Shown one piece after another: positions 32,875 through 41,748 of a DNA stretch of 64,000 bases (positions within the stretch are counted from its first letter, which is position 1; each line of letters begins with the position of its first letter). Both the position numbers and the translations under genes were made by a program. The stretch lies in assembly GCA_964559835.1 (NCBI GenBank), contig CAZLJE010000006.1:1-64000 (forward strand). Reading direction: 5' to 3'. The notes below the pieces were generated by a model. That model worked only from the letters and a program-made list of their open reading frames with translations. It was not told where the DNA came from and did no database searches. The stretch is from DAISJI01 sp964559835 (GTDB taxonomy: Bacteria > Acidobacteriota > Terriglobia > Terriglobales > Acidobacteriaceae).

Positions 32875-35091
32875 TTAGAGTTTCTGGACGCGGTGGACAT
32901 CGTGGACGCCGGGGATCTTGCGCAGGCCGGCGATGATGCGTTCCAGGTGCTTGAGGTCCTCGATGTCGACGACGATGTCGATGGTGGCCTGGGAATTAGC
33001 GGTGCGGGCTTCGATGTTGCGGATGTTGGTTTTCTGGTCGGAGATGACAGCCGTCATTTCTTTCAGCATGCCATAGCGGTCGTCGCAGAATACGGTGAGC
33101 TTCACCGGGTATCCGAACTCGCCGTCTTCCTTCTGCGCTTTTGCCCACTCGACGGCGATGCGACGGTCGGATTCATACAGCAGGTTCATGACGTTGGGAC
33201 AGCTCTTGGCGTGTACGGCGACGCCCTTGCCACGCGTGACGTAGCCGACGATGTCCTCGCCGCGGATGGGATTGCAACAACGCGCGCGATAGACGAGCAG
33301 GTCGTCGTGGCCGCGGACGGTGATGGCCGAGGTCGAGCCGCCGAACACGCGCCGCAGCAGGCCGCCGGGTTTGTCTTCGGTGAGCGAGATTGTGTCCGGT
33401 GCGGGCGCCTGTTCGGCGGTCGAGGGCGACAACCGCGCCAGTATCTGGCGGGCAGAAAACTTGCCGTACCCAATGCCGGCCATCAGATCGTCGGGGCGAC
33501 CGAGACCGAACTCGCTCGTGACCTTCTGGTATTGCTCGTCGGTGACATCCTTCAGCGGTACGCGATACTTGCGCGCTTCCTTCTCGATGAGCTTGCGGCC
33601 GATCTCGATGGCGCGCTCGCGCTGGTGGATATTGAGCCAGTGCTTGATCTTCTGACGCGCGCGGCTGGACTTGACCAGCGCCAGCCAATCGCGGCTGGGC
33701 TTGTGTCCGGGCTGGGTGACGATCTCGACGATGTCCCCACTGCGGAGCTTGTAGCGCAGGGGCACCATGCGGCCGTTGACCTTCGCGCCGACGCACGCGT
33801 GGCCGACTTCGGTGTGGACGGAATAAGCGAAGTCGATGGGCGTGGCGTCACGCGGAAGAACCACCACTTTGCCTTTCGGCGTGAAGGTGTACACCTCTTC
33901 GGGGTAGAGGTCGATCTTCAGTGTGGAGAGGAATTCGTTGGGGTCGCTGATGTCGCGCTGCCACTCGACGACCTGGCGCAGCCAGGCGAGGCGCTGCTCG
34001 TCCTTGGCGGTGACGGGGCCGTCTTTGTATTTCCAGTGCGCGGCGATGCCCTCTTCCGCCATCTTGTGCATGTCCTCGGTGCGGATCTGCACTTCGAACG
34101 GCGTGCCGTTCTCGGCGATGACCGAGGTGTGCAGCGACTGGTAGAAGTTGGGCCGCGGCATGGCGATGTGGTCCTTGATGCGTCCGGGAACGGGGCGCCA
34201 GAGGTTGTGCACCATGCCCAGTGTGCCGTAGCAATCCTGCACGGACGTCGTGATGACGCGGATGGCGAGCAGATCGTACATCTGGTCGACGGTGATGCGC
34301 TGCCGCTGGATCTTCTGGTGGATGGAGTAGAGGCGCTTGATGCGGCTTTCCACGCGCGCGGGAATCCCGGCTTCCTTGAGCTTGCTGGTGATCACGCCTT
34401 CCAGTTCGCGCAGGAAGGCTTCGCCCGCTTTCCGGCGCGATTCGACTGCCGCGTGCACCTGCTCGTAGGCGATAGGGTCGACGTACGGGAACGACAGGTC
34501 TTCGAGTTCGCCGCGGATCTTGCCCATGCCCAGCCGGTGCGCGATCGGGGCGTAGATTTCGAGCGTCTCTTTGGCGATGGCCTGCTGGCGCTCCGGCGAA
34601 AGGTGCTTCAGCGTACGCATGTTGTGCAGGCGGTCGGCGAGCTTGATGAGGACGACGCGAATGTCGTCGACCATGGCCAGCATCATCTTGCGCAAGTTCT
34701 CGGCCTGGCGCTCTTCGCGCGTGGCGAAGTCGATGCGGCTGATCTTGGTAACGCCCTCGACGATGTGGGCGACCTGCTCGCCGAATTCTGCCTGGATATC
34801 TTCGATGGTGACGGTAGTGTCTTCGACGGAGTCGTGGAGCAGGCCGGCGGCGATGGCGATGGGATCGAGGCGGATGTCGGCGAGGACGTAGGCGACTTCC
34901 AGCGGGTGGATCAGGTACGGTTCGCCGGAGGCGCGCGTCTGCCCGGCGTGGTGGCGGAGGGAGAACTCGTAGGCCTTCTGGATAAGGGCGAGGTCGTCGT
35001 TGGGACGGTAGGCGCGGACCAGGTTCAGCAGCTCACGATACCTCGTGAGGCGGAGCATGTTGGTAGCAAGCTGCTGGCGCAGTGTCGCCAT
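32875..35091 (-). CDS. rel: Bifunctional (p)ppGpp synthetase/hydrolase Rel/SpoT
   Basis: This 738-residue stringent-response enzyme makes and degrades (p)ppGpp. The hydrolase HD domain is intact (GEPYLIHPLEVAYVLADI, LLHDSVEDT with His86-Asp87, LIKLADRLHNMRTL). The synthetase domain has RIKRLYSIHQKIQRQ, YDLLAIRVI, GRIKDHIAMPRPNFYQSLHT and VQIRTEDMHKMAEEGIAAHW. It is followed by a TGS domain (VYTFTPKGKVVVLPRDATPID), a zinc-finger region with ARCCNPI and CPNV, and a C-terminal ACT domain. With one copy seen, a bifunctional Rel as in most non-gammaproteobacteria is likely. Confidence 0.97.
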   Translation of the reverse strand: MATLRQQLATNMLRLTRYRELLNLVRAYRPNDDLALIQKAYEFSLRHHAGQTRASGEPYLIHPLEVAYVLADIRLDPIAIAAGLLHDSVEDTTVTIEDIQAEFGEQVAHIVEGVTKISRIDFATREERQAENLRKMMLAMVDDIRVVLIKLADRLHNMRTLKHLSPERQQAIAKETLEIYAPIAHRLGMGKIRGELEDLSFPYVDPIAYEQVHAAVESRRKAGEAFLRELEGVITSKLKEAGIPARVESRIKRLYSIHQKIQRQRITVDQMYDLLAIRVITTSVQDCYGTLGMVHNLWRPVPGRIKDHIAMPRPNFYQSLHTSVIAENGTPFEVQIRTEDMHKMAEEGIAAHWKYKDGPVTAKDEQRLAWLRQVVEWQRDISDPNEFLSTLKIDLYPEEVYTFTPKGKVVVLPRDATPIDFAYSVHTEVGHACVGAKVNGRMVPLRYKLRSGDIVEIVTQPGHKPSRDWLALVKSSRARQKIKHWLNIHQRERAIEIGRKLIEKEARKYRVPLKDVTDEQYQKVTSEFGLGRPDDLMAGIGYGKFSARQILARLSPSTAEQAPAPDTISLTEDKPGGLLRRVFGGSTSAITVRGHDDLLVYRARCCNPIRGEDIVGYVTRGKGVAVHAKSCPNVMNLLYESDRRIAVEWAKAQKEDGEFGYPVKLTVFCDDRYGMLKEMTAVISDQKTNIRNIEARTANSQATIDIVVDIEDLKHLERIIAGLRKIPGVHDVHRVQKL

Positions 35092-35212
35092 ACTTGATTA
35101 TAGGCTGAATACCCGCAGGTGTTCGGATTCCGCAGCGCTCGGCCGCGATCGATGGCGCGGCATCCATCGCGGTTGCCGCCGATTGTACCGCGATTTCGGC
35201 GTATCCCGGCCA

Positions 35213-35241
35213 TTGACACGGGTTTGGGGCGGGCGTAGTGT
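35213..35241 (+). promoter_or_regulatory. Possible promoter upstream of the 35333 gene
   Basis: TTGACA (35213-35218), a 17-base spacer and TAGTGT (35236-35241). It would leave a leader of about 85 bases. The -35 is perfect and the -10 is weak. Confidence 0.4.
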
Positions 35242-35332
35242 TCCGAGCACTTGGGTAAGTCCCTTTTCGCGGCGCTACTTTCACTGCGTCCGTATTATCC
35301 GGCTACATACAACTTGAAAAATTGGAGGCGGT

Positions 35333-36202
35333 ATGCGGAAAAGCATGCTTTGCATATGCATGGTCGCATTGTGCCTGATGGCGGTTGTGCCGGTCGTGGC
35401 GCAAGACAACTCAATGCAGGGCCCACCCAAGGTCCTGAACATCATCCGGGAGGAAGTCAAACCGGGCAAAACAATGGCTCACGAGCAGAACGAAACGGCG
35501 TGGCTGCAGGCCTTCCTCAAAGCCAAATACACGACGCCAATGCTGACGATCGCTTCGGTCACGGGTCCGACGGAGGATTGGTTCATCATCGGCTACGACT
35601 CGTTCGCTGCCCTGGAAAAAGACAACGAGCAAATGATGACGAACGCGGCGTTCCGGAACATCAACGCAACGTACGGCGCGAAAGAGACCGACCTGATCAA
35701 CGACTCGCGGACGCTGACGGCGCGCTATCGTCCTGACTACAGCTATAAACCGAACGTCAACATCGGCGAGTACAAGTATTTCGCGGTCAACATTATTCGC
35801 TTCCGCCTGGGCGAAGATGTGGATGCGTTCTACAAGGCGCTCAATAGTGCGCGCGAAAAAGCAGGACTGGATACTCACATCGCCGTGTTCGCGGTGAATT
35901 CGGGCGGACCGGTCAACACGTTCATTTCGTTCACGCCTATCAAGAGCATGGCGCAATGGGACGATCCGCCCAACGCAGCCATGCAGCAGGCGCTCAAGGA
36001 AATTAACTGGCCGCAAATGGTCGCGAAATCCATCCAGTCCGTTGAAAGCCGACTGTTCGCGTTCTCACCGTCGATGAGCAATCCGACCAAGGAGATGGTG
36101 GCCGCCAATCCTGAGTTCTGGCAACCGAAACCCGTGATGGCCAAGAAGGCACCGGGCAGCAGCGAGGTCAGTCCGGCTGCGAAGAAGGACACGAAAAAAT
36201 AG
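35333..36202 (+). CDS. Secreted protein of unknown function
   Basis: This 289-residue protein has a signal peptide (MRKSMLCICMVALCLMAVVP, cleavage after VVA) and a strong ribosome-binding site (GGAGG, five bases before the ATG). Two similar halves (VLNIIREEVKPGKTMAHEQN and KYFAVNIIRFRLGEDVDAFY) suggest a duplicated dimeric alpha-beta barrel fold, as in ABM/NIPSNAP-like proteins. The C-terminus is Lys/Ala-rich. No catalytic residue can be proposed. A terminator follows the gene, so it is probably a single-gene unit. Confidence 0.7.
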   Translation: MRKSMLCICMVALCLMAVVPVVAQDNSMQGPPKVLNIIREEVKPGKTMAHEQNETAWLQAFLKAKYTTPMLTIASVTGPTEDWFIIGYDSFAALEKDNEQMMTNAAFRNINATYGAKETDLINDSRTLTARYRPDYSYKPNVNIGEYKYFAVNIIRFRLGEDVDAFYKALNSAREKAGLDTHIAVFAVNSGGPVNTFISFTPIKSMAQWDDPPNAAMQQALKEINWPQMVAKSIQSVESRLFAFSPSMSNPTKEMVAANPEFWQPKPVMAKKAPGSSEVSPAAKKDTKK

Positions 36203-36222
36203 GCGCAAGGCTCGAGGCACAA

Positions 36223-36258
36223 GGCTCAAGGCATGGAAATCTGGCCTTGAGCCTTTTT
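36223..36258 (+). terminator. Rho-independent terminator after the 35333 gene
   Basis: GGCTCAAGGC (36223-36232) pairs with GCCTTGAGCC (36244-36253), followed by TTTTT. Confidence 0.85.
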
Positions 36259-36296
36259 CGATGCGCCATTAGGATTGCCGCCGAGGATTGCCGCAA

Positions 36297-37184
36297 ATGC
36301 GCGTGCTGGTGACGGGAGCTTCGGGACTGATCGGGACAGCGGTATCGGCAGCGTTAGGCCGTGAGGGTCACGAGGCCGTGGCGCTGGTGCGGCGGCGACC
36401 GGCGGGGACCTCCGAAGTGCAGTGGAACCCAGCCGCCGTCGATCCGACACCGTTCGAAGGCGCAGACGCGGTCGTGCATCTCGCGGGTGAAAACATTGCC
36501 GGCGGCCGATGGACTGCAGAGCGCAAACAGAAGATCCTCGAAAGCCGGGTGGACGGAACGCGCAACCTGGCGCAGTCGATCGCAGCGGCCGTGAAGAAGC
36601 CGAGAGTGCTGGTGTCGGCTTCGGCGATCGGGTTTTATGGCGATCGCGGCGACGAAGTACTGACGGAAACATCCGCGAGCGGGACAGGGTTTCTCGCGGA
36701 GGTAGGGCGCGCGTGGGAATCCGCGACCGAAGCGGCATCGCGCGCCGGGGTTCGAGTGGTCAATCCGCGCATCGGAGTCGTGCTCGACGCGAAAGGTGGC
36801 GCGCTGCCGAAGATGGCGCTTCCGTTCAAGTTCGGCGTCGGTGGCCGCGTTGGCAGCGGACGACAATGGATCAGTTGGATCACGCTGGATGACCTGGCGC
36901 GTTTGCTCATCCACGTCATGGTCAACGAATCGCTGCGCGGGCCGGTGAACGCCGTCGCTCCACAGCCGGTGACGAACGCCGAGTTCTCGCGCACGCTGGC
37001 CCATGTCCTTCACCGGCCGGCGCTGTTCCCGGCGCCCGCATTCGCCATGCGATTGGCGATGGGCGAGATGGCGGACGAACTCCTGCTCGCCAGCCAGCGC
37101 GTGGAGCCCAAAGTCGCCATGGAAAGCGGCTTCCGCTTCCAGTACCCGCAACTGGAGACCGCGCTGACGAACGTTCTCAGGTGA
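36297..37184 (+). CDS. TIGR01777-family SDR epimerase/nucleotide-sugar-type oxidoreductase
   Basis: This 295-residue Rossmann protein starts MRVLVTGASGLIGTAVSAAL (NAD(P) glycine motif GASGLIG) and shows the family-specific VHLAGENIAGGRWTAERK, SRVDGTRNLAQSI, VSASAIGFYGDRGDEVLTE and PRIGVVLDAKGGALPKM. The C-terminus has the ELLLASQRVEPK segment. The biological substrate of this family is unknown. The ATG at 36297 is preferred over a TTG at 36288. A small Cys-rich gene follows after 62 bases. Confidence 0.9.
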   Translation: MRVLVTGASGLIGTAVSAALGREGHEAVALVRRRPAGTSEVQWNPAAVDPTPFEGADAVVHLAGENIAGGRWTAERKQKILESRVDGTRNLAQSIAAAVKKPRVLVSASAIGFYGDRGDEVLTETSASGTGFLAEVGRAWESATEAASRAGVRVVNPRIGVVLDAKGGALPKMALPFKFGVGGRVGSGRQWISWITLDDLARLLIHVMVNESLRGPVNAVAPQPVTNAEFSRTLAHVLHRPALFPAPAFAMRLAMGEMADELLLASQRVEPKVAMESGFRFQYPQLETALTNVLR

Positions 37185-37246
37185 ACATCCGATAGGTGAC
37201 GCAGGTCACAGCGTTCTGGGCAGTCCAGGTGCGACCATCCTTCACG

Positions 37247-37636
37247 ATGCGGCGCATCCTCTCCATCGTGGTGACAATCCTGGTGCTCGCGCAGGCCCTC
37301 GCGGCCAGCGTTCCGACGCTGCACGAGCCGACCGCCACGAAACCGGGATACGGGCATGGCAAGCACGATTGCTGCCCCAAGCCGGTAGTCGAGGTCCGTG
37401 ATTGCTGTCCGAAGACGATAGGGTGCCCGCATCAAAACCATTCGGCGGGAGCGTGTTGCTGCGCCGAGTCGGGCGAGACCGGAATGCCGACAAGCAAGAT
37501 CGCCGGCAGTACTGGTGCCGTGGTCGCGGGCGTAACGGCCGTGGAAATGGACGGCGCCGTGAGCGGCCACTTTGTCACATCCTCACCGAGCCCTCCTCTC
37601 GATAACTCCCCACCAATCCTCGTGCTTCGGAACTGA
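37247..37636 (+). CDS. Small secreted Cys/His-rich protein
   Basis: This 129-residue product has a hydrophobic leader (RRILSIVVTILVLAQALA), then a Cys/His-rich region: HGKHDCCPKPVVEVRDCCPK, GCPHQNH and ACCCAES, eight cysteines in all. The C-terminal half is low complexity and ends SPPLDNSPPILVLRN. The layout (leader, CC/HxxH cluster, Pro-rich tail) resembles uncharacterised proteins found near copper or heavy-metal resistance genes, but that is inference. The next gene, 77 bases downstream, is also Cys-rich, supporting a shared metal-related role. Confidence 0.55.
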   Translation: MRRILSIVVTILVLAQALAASVPTLHEPTATKPGYGHGKHDCCPKPVVEVRDCCPKTIGCPHQNHSAGACCCAESGETGMPTSKIAGSTGAVVAGVTAVEMDGAVSGHFVTSSPSPPLDNSPPILVLRN

Positions 37637-37713
37637 GACGGGTTCCGTCACGGACTTGGCGTACTTCGTACGCTCCGGATCAACCGAATCAAAACGACAC
37701 GAGGAACATTCTT

Positions 37714-38103
37714 ATGAAACGTAATTGGATTGTTATCGGATTTATGTTCCTGCTGACGGCCGGCCTCTGGGCGCAGGCCGCCGCTACAACTCCGCAAACT
37801 GACACCAAGGCCACCGGCTGCGCTTGTTGCAACCATGACATGAAGGCCGACGCGAAAGACGGCGATCATGCCATGGCGGGCTGCTGCGGCAAGGACGCCA
37901 AGGCGTGCTCGCGCAAGGATGCCAAGGGCGGTTGCTGCGCCAGCATGAAGAAAGACGCGAAGGCGACGAGCACTGCCGATGCGAAGTCCGGCTGCGGCAA
38001 AGATTGCTGCGGTAAGGACTGCTGCAAGGACGGCAAGTGCGAGATGGCGAAGAACGGCAAGAAGTGCTGCGCCAACTGCGCCGGAATGGCGGAAGGAAAG
38101 TGA
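37714..38103 (+). CDS. Secreted metallothionein-like Cys-rich protein
   Basis: This 129-residue protein has a signal peptide (NWIVIGFMFLLTAGLWAQA) and a mature part with 17 cysteines, mostly as CC pairs: GCACCNHDM, AGCCGKDAKAC, GGCCASM, GCGKDCCGKDCCKDGKCEM and KKCCANCAGM. It is otherwise rich in Lys, Asp, Ala and Gly with no hydrophobic core, so it is probably a disordered thiol metal-chelating peptide. Metallothioneins are usually cytoplasmic, so the export signal is notable. A terminator follows. The partner is the Cys/His-rich protein encoded upstream. Confidence 0.65.
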   Translation: MKRNWIVIGFMFLLTAGLWAQAAATTPQTDTKATGCACCNHDMKADAKDGDHAMAGCCGKDAKACSRKDAKGGCCASMKKDAKATSTADAKSGCGKDCCGKDCCKDGKCEMAKNGKKCCANCAGMAEGK

Positions 38104-38148
38104 ACCGGCACTAAGTAACGAGTATCAAGTAATAAGTAATAAGTAATG

Positions 38149-38179
38149 AGAGCTGGGGCGAAATGCTCCGGCTCTTTTT
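38149..38179 (+). terminator. Rho-independent terminator after the Cys-rich gene
   Basis: AGAGCTGGGG (38149-38158) pairs with CTCCGGCTCT (38166-38175) with two wobbles, then TTTTTA. Immediately downstream ATGTAGCGATCATT occurs twice in tandem (about 38180-38209). Confidence 0.75.
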
Positions 38180-38204
38180 ATGTAGCGATCATTTTATGTA
38201 GCGA

Positions 38205-38591
38205 TCATTGCAATCCGAAGCGCGAGAGCACGAACGTCAACACCATGACGGCGAGCACGATGCTCGTCACGAGCACGTACTTGCGGTCGTGATCGACGGC
38301 GAAGACGTAGATGGACACGATCACGCGCGCGACGGGTGTCAGGATCAGCAGCACGGTGGCCAGCATCATGAGCGTTGTAGGGTCCAGCGCCGCGAGACCG
38401 CTCTTCACTGCTTCCCAATGGTAGTGCTGCTTGATCCAATCGGGCGTGAGCGGGAAATACGTGTGCAGCATCATGCCGCGCACCAGGCCAACGATGAACA
38501 GCGCGGTGCTGACGATCATCCCGCCCTGGAGCACGTAATAGACACCGGCGTAAACGTTGTCCTGCACGCCGGATTGTTTAGCCTCTTCCAT
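38205..38591 (-). CDS. DUF1634-family membrane protein
   Basis: This 128-residue protein has three hydrophobic helices (VYYVLQGGMIVSTALFIVGL, LDPTTLMMLATVLLILTPVA, YVLVTSIVLAVMVLTFVLS). The pattern fits DUF1634, which is typically encoded next to TauE/SafE exporters as here (seven bases downstream of one). The start at 38591 (MEEAKQSGVQDNVY) is preferred over an upstream frame through the neighbour. It may be a small accessory subunit of the exporter. Confidence 0.75.
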   Translation of the reverse strand: MEEAKQSGVQDNVYAGVYYVLQGGMIVSTALFIVGLVRGMMLHTYFPLTPDWIKQHYHWEAVKSGLAALDPTTLMMLATVLLILTPVARVIVSIYVFAVDHDRKYVLVTSIVLAVMVLTFVLSRFGLQ

Positions 38592-38598
38592 GTCGCTC

Positions 38599-39492
38599 CT
38601 ACGTGAGATTCGGCAGGTGGATATTGAAGCCGATCGCAAGGGCGCGCGCGATCATGCCGTATGCGAGATACGCCATCACCACGGTGAACACCCATTTGAG
38701 GGACGCGCTGCGCAGGCGGTTCATGACCATCGTTCCCAAGGTCGCGCCGAGAGTAGTGCCGATGGCGACGGGCGCCACGACGGCAAAATGAATCAGGCCC
38801 GCCATGAAGAACAAGATCGACCCGACGCAGGCTGTCACGCCGATCATCAGTTTGCTGGTCCCGACCGCGACCTTCATCGGAACATTCATATATCGATTCA
38901 TGGCCGAGACTTTCAGGACTCCGCCGCCAACTCCGAGCAGTCCTGAGGCGACGCCTGCGAGGTATGAGATGAAAGCGCCGGTGAGCGAGCCGTTGATGAC
39001 GTATTCCACGGTCCTTTTCGCGGCCTGGTCCTGATAGCTGCCGCGCAGGTTCAACCATTGGGAGACGCCGTCCTGGCGCGCACTGGCGAACTCGCCGGAG
39101 GCAATACGCTGGTCATCGAGGTTGCGCGTCGAGAAGGATGCGTACGCCATGTAAACCAGGAGTGCGGAAAAGATCAGGAGCATGATCCAGTCGCGCAGGT
39201 ACAGGGCAAGGACGGACCCTGAAAGTGCGCCGATGGTGGTCGCGATCTCCAGGAACATGGCCAGGCGCAGGTTCGTGATGCGATGCTCAACGTACTTGGA
39301 ACCGCCGGCGTTCGAGGTCGCGATGACGGAAACGATGCTGGTGGCGACCGCGATCTTCACCGGCAGGTGAAAGATCAAAACCATGAAGGGCACGACGATC
39401 ATGCCTCCGCCGATTCCCAACAGGGCGCCGAGAAATCCGGCGCAGATCGACGAACCCAGCAACGCCGCGACAAAGCTAAACGAGTAATACAT
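38599..39492 (-). CDS. TauE/SafE-family sulfite/organosulfonate exporter
   Basis: This 297-residue inner-membrane protein has eight or so helices. The paired family motifs are present: GFLGALLGIGGGMIVVPFMV near the N-terminus and AGVASGLLGVGGGVLKVSAM in the second half. These carriers move sulfite, sulfoacetate or similar anions out of the cell. It sits between a half-length homologue (four bases upstream) and a DUF1634 gene in one minus-strand operon. The substrate is inferred from the family only. Confidence 0.87.
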   Translation of the reverse strand: MYYSFSFVAALLGSSICAGFLGALLGIGGGMIVVPFMVLIFHLPVKIAVATSIVSVIATSNAGGSKYVEHRITNLRLAMFLEIATTIGALSGSVLALYLRDWIMLLIFSALLVYMAYASFSTRNLDDQRIASGEFASARQDGVSQWLNLRGSYQDQAAKRTVEYVINGSLTGAFISYLAGVASGLLGVGGGVLKVSAMNRYMNVPMKVAVGTSKLMIGVTACVGSILFFMAGLIHFAVVAPVAIGTTLGATLGTMVMNRLRSASLKWVFTVVMAYLAYGMIARALAIGFNIHLPNLT

Positions 39493-39496
39493 TTAT

Positions 39497-39865
39497 TTAT
39501 TTCTGAAAGAAGAGCTTCGCCGCGACCAGAACCAGGAAGACGGCGAAACCTTTTCTCATAGATGCAACGGGAATGTCCTGCGCCCAACGTCCGCCGAGAT
39601 GGCCGCCGAAGAAAACACCGAGGGCCATCAGAAGTCCGAGTTTCCAGTCGGTATGGCCGGTCTTGTAGTACTGGAGAAAGGCGAGCAGTCCAGTCGGGGG
39701 CAGTAGCATCGCGAGCGACGTGCCCTGCGCGAGTTTCTGATTGAACTTGAAACCGTACACCAGGATCGGGATGGAGAGGATCGCGCCGCCGACGCCGAAA
39801 ATCCCGGACAAAATGCCGACGAGAACACCTACCGCTACACCAGCTAGCATCATCCACACGCTCAT
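39497..39865 (-). CDS. Half-length TauE/SafE-family protein
   Basis: This 122-residue protein has one TauE/SafE repeat (LVGILSGIFGVGGAILSIPI, QGTSLAMLLPPTGLLAFLQY, GGHLGGRWAQDIPVASMRK). Full-length members contain two such repeats, so it probably works as a homodimer or with the full-length neighbour four bases downstream. The start and stop look natural, so truncation is not obvious. Confidence 0.8.
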   Translation of the reverse strand: MSVWMMLAGVAVGVLVGILSGIFGVGGAILSIPILVYGFKFNQKLAQGTSLAMLLPPTGLLAFLQYYKTGHTDWKLGLLMALGVFFGGHLGGRWAQDIPVASMRKGFAVFLVLVAAKLFFQK

Positions 39866-39951
39866 GTTGGCTCCTGTATGCGGAAGGAGAATCGTAGCAG
39901 ACGGTGGAGTAACACCGACGGACGAGTTGCAGGCGAGACGCCCGCGTTACA

Positions 39952-40884
39952 TTACAGGGCGATCCAGCCGGCGCGGATGGCCAGCACCGACACCACAGCG
40001 ACGATCGCCCACAGTAGTACGCCCTGCAGCAGGGGACGCGGTCCGACCTGCTGAATGGTGGCGCGAGAAACGCCGGCGCCGATCAGGAAGAGAGTTGCCG
40101 TCAGGCCGATCCTTCCCAGCAGCGAAAGGAAATGGAATTCAGGCGCGCCCGCCGGCAGAACGGAATTGAGCACTGCGGCGAGCACGAAGAAAGCCACGAA
40201 CCAGGGCCACTGGATCTTCGCCTGGCTGCGCTTCACGGCTGCCGTCCCGACACACATGGGGACGATCCAAAGCGCGCGCGCCAGCTTCACGGTGGTTCCC
40301 ACCGCGAGCGCAACCGCTCCATATTTGGCAGCCGCGCCGACCACGGAACTGGTGTCGTGGATGGCCAGCGCCGCCCATAATCCGAACTGATTCTGGGACA
40401 GGTGCATCGCCGCGCCGATCATGGGAAAGATCAGCAGCGCGATGGAATTCAGGATGAACACCGTCCCCAGGGCCACCGACATTTCTTCGTCATTGGCGCC
40501 GGCGACGGGGCCAACGGCAGCGATGGCACTGCCGCCGCAGATCGCTGTCCCTGCCGAGATAAGGAAGCCCGCTGTCGGCTTGACGCGAAGTACACGCGCC
40601 AAGGTCAGTCCGACGAGCATGGCGAAGCTGATCCCGATCGCGGTGTAAAGGAACCCTGAGCGTCCGGCATGCTCGACCTGGGCGAAGTTCATACCGAAGC
40701 CGAGCAGGACTACCGATGCCTGCAATAGATACTTCGACAGTTTGCGCGATTGCCGGTGATAAGGATTGCCGGCGGTGAGGCCGAGCAGTAGCCCGAGCGT
40801 CAGGGCAATGGGAGGAGAGGCCCAGGGCGTGAGCACAAACACTAACGCGACGATGAACAGTATTTTTCCGATATCCAATTTCAA
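39952..40884 (-). CDS. YeiH-family putative sulfate exporter (UPF0324)
   Basis: This 310-residue membrane protein has about 10 helices. Family segments are LSKYLLQASVVLLGFGMNFA, GFLISAGTAICGGSAIAAVG and AALAIHDTSSVVGAAAKYG. YeiH-like proteins are poorly characterised and are annotated as putative sulfate exporters. Together with the two TauE/SafE genes and DUF1634 on the same strand, it suggests an anion or sulfur-compound export locus. A D repeat (39930-39951) separates it from the TauE genes. Confidence 0.85.
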   Translation of the reverse strand: MKLDIGKILFIVALVFVLTPWASPPIALTLGLLLGLTAGNPYHRQSRKLSKYLLQASVVLLGFGMNFAQVEHAGRSGFLYTAIGISFAMLVGLTLARVLRVKPTAGFLISAGTAICGGSAIAAVGPVAGANDEEMSVALGTVFILNSIALLIFPMIGAAMHLSQNQFGLWAALAIHDTSSVVGAAAKYGAVALAVGTTVKLARALWIVPMCVGTAAVKRSQAKIQWPWFVAFFVLAAVLNSVLPAGAPEFHFLSLLGRIGLTATLFLIGAGVSRATIQQVGPRPLLQGVLLWAIVAVVSVLAIRAGWIAL

Positions 40885-40994
40885 TGATGGGGCCTTGTGC
40901 AGGAGTAGCCTGTATTTTACAGGACGGCGCCGGGACTAGCGCCGGCCGCTGCTCTCGCGTATCCTGTTGCGACTCTGTGGGGAGGAAGAAAGCG

Positions 40995-41555
40995 ATGAAG
41001 AAAGCTCTGTGTTTCGTGTTGCTGTCAGCAGCTACGGCCCTGGCGCAGCAGGCGGCGCCCTCGGGGAACCCGGTCACCGACAACGTTCGCCAACGACTCG
41101 CCCGGCAGTCGAAAATCCTTATAGCGACGGCAGAAGCGATGCCTGCCGACAAATACGAGTTCAAGCCGACGAAGGACAACATGACGTTCGGCCACCTGAT
41201 GGGGCATATCGTCGAGGCGAATAACTTCGTATGCTCAAAGATCGCCGGCCAGGAGCACAAGTCTGACGTGAAGGACACGGACGGCAAGGACAAGATCGTG
41301 GCCGCCATGAAGGACTCGATGGACTTCTGCGGGAAGGCAATGGCCGACGTGAAGGACTCCGATCTCGGACAGGAGGTCGAAATGTTCGGGGGACGCAAAG
41401 CTCCGAAGGCGGCCGCCGTGATCGAGCTGCCGGTGGACTGGGCCGACCACTATGGCGCCGCGGCGGTCTACCTTCGCCTGAACAACATCCTGCCGCCGAC
41501 GGCGGTCATGCGCCAGCAACAGCAGTCGCAGCAGAAGGGCGCGGAGAAGAAATAA
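40995..41555 (+). CDS. Secreted DinB-family protein
   Basis: This 186-residue protein has a signal peptide (MKKALCFVLLSAATALAQQ) and a strong SD (GGAGGAAG). It then has a DinB-like four-helix fold: MTFGHLMGHIVEANNFVCSK gives the first metal-binding histidine, and VDWADHYGAAAVYLRLNNIL carries the C-terminal histidine. DinB-fold proteins bind metal and often act as thiol-dependent transferases; the exported forms common in acidobacteria have no known role. The tail is Gln-rich (QQQQSQQKG). Confidence 0.8.
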   Translation: MKKALCFVLLSAATALAQQAAPSGNPVTDNVRQRLARQSKILIATAEAMPADKYEFKPTKDNMTFGHLMGHIVEANNFVCSKIAGQEHKSDVKDTDGKDKIVAAMKDSMDFCGKAMADVKDSDLGQEVEMFGGRKAPKAAAVIELPVDWADHYGAAAVYLRLNNILPPTAVMRQQQQSQQKGAEKK

Positions 41556-41569
41556 AAAAACTGGCTCAG

Positions 41570-41645
41570 GGCTCATGGCTGATGGCGCATGGCGCAATGA
41601 GGCGAATGCCTTCCCATGCGCCATGTTCCACGAGCCATGAGCCTT
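41570..41645 (+). terminator. Long imperfect inverted repeat after the DinB gene
   Basis: GGCTCATGGCTGATGGCGCA (from 41570) pairs imperfectly with TGCGCCATG...AGCCATGAGCC (41616-41644). It may act as a terminator for dinB, though only TT-C-TG-TT follows. The same GGCTCATGGCGCA words recur at about 55695. Confidence 0.5.
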
Positions 41646-41748
41646 CTGTTCGCTGTCCCCTGCCGCATTTCAGGTGCTTTTTCCCGCCACTTACCTCACA
41701 TCGGTGTGTGACCCAGCCTCCCTGTGTTTTAATCATGGATTCAAGAGG

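Noticed and set aside
32893..35097. A 734-codon open frame on the plus strand opposite rel
   Set aside because: It mirrors the rel coding frame and its translation is a Val/Asp/Gly-rich shadow; rel itself is unmistakable.
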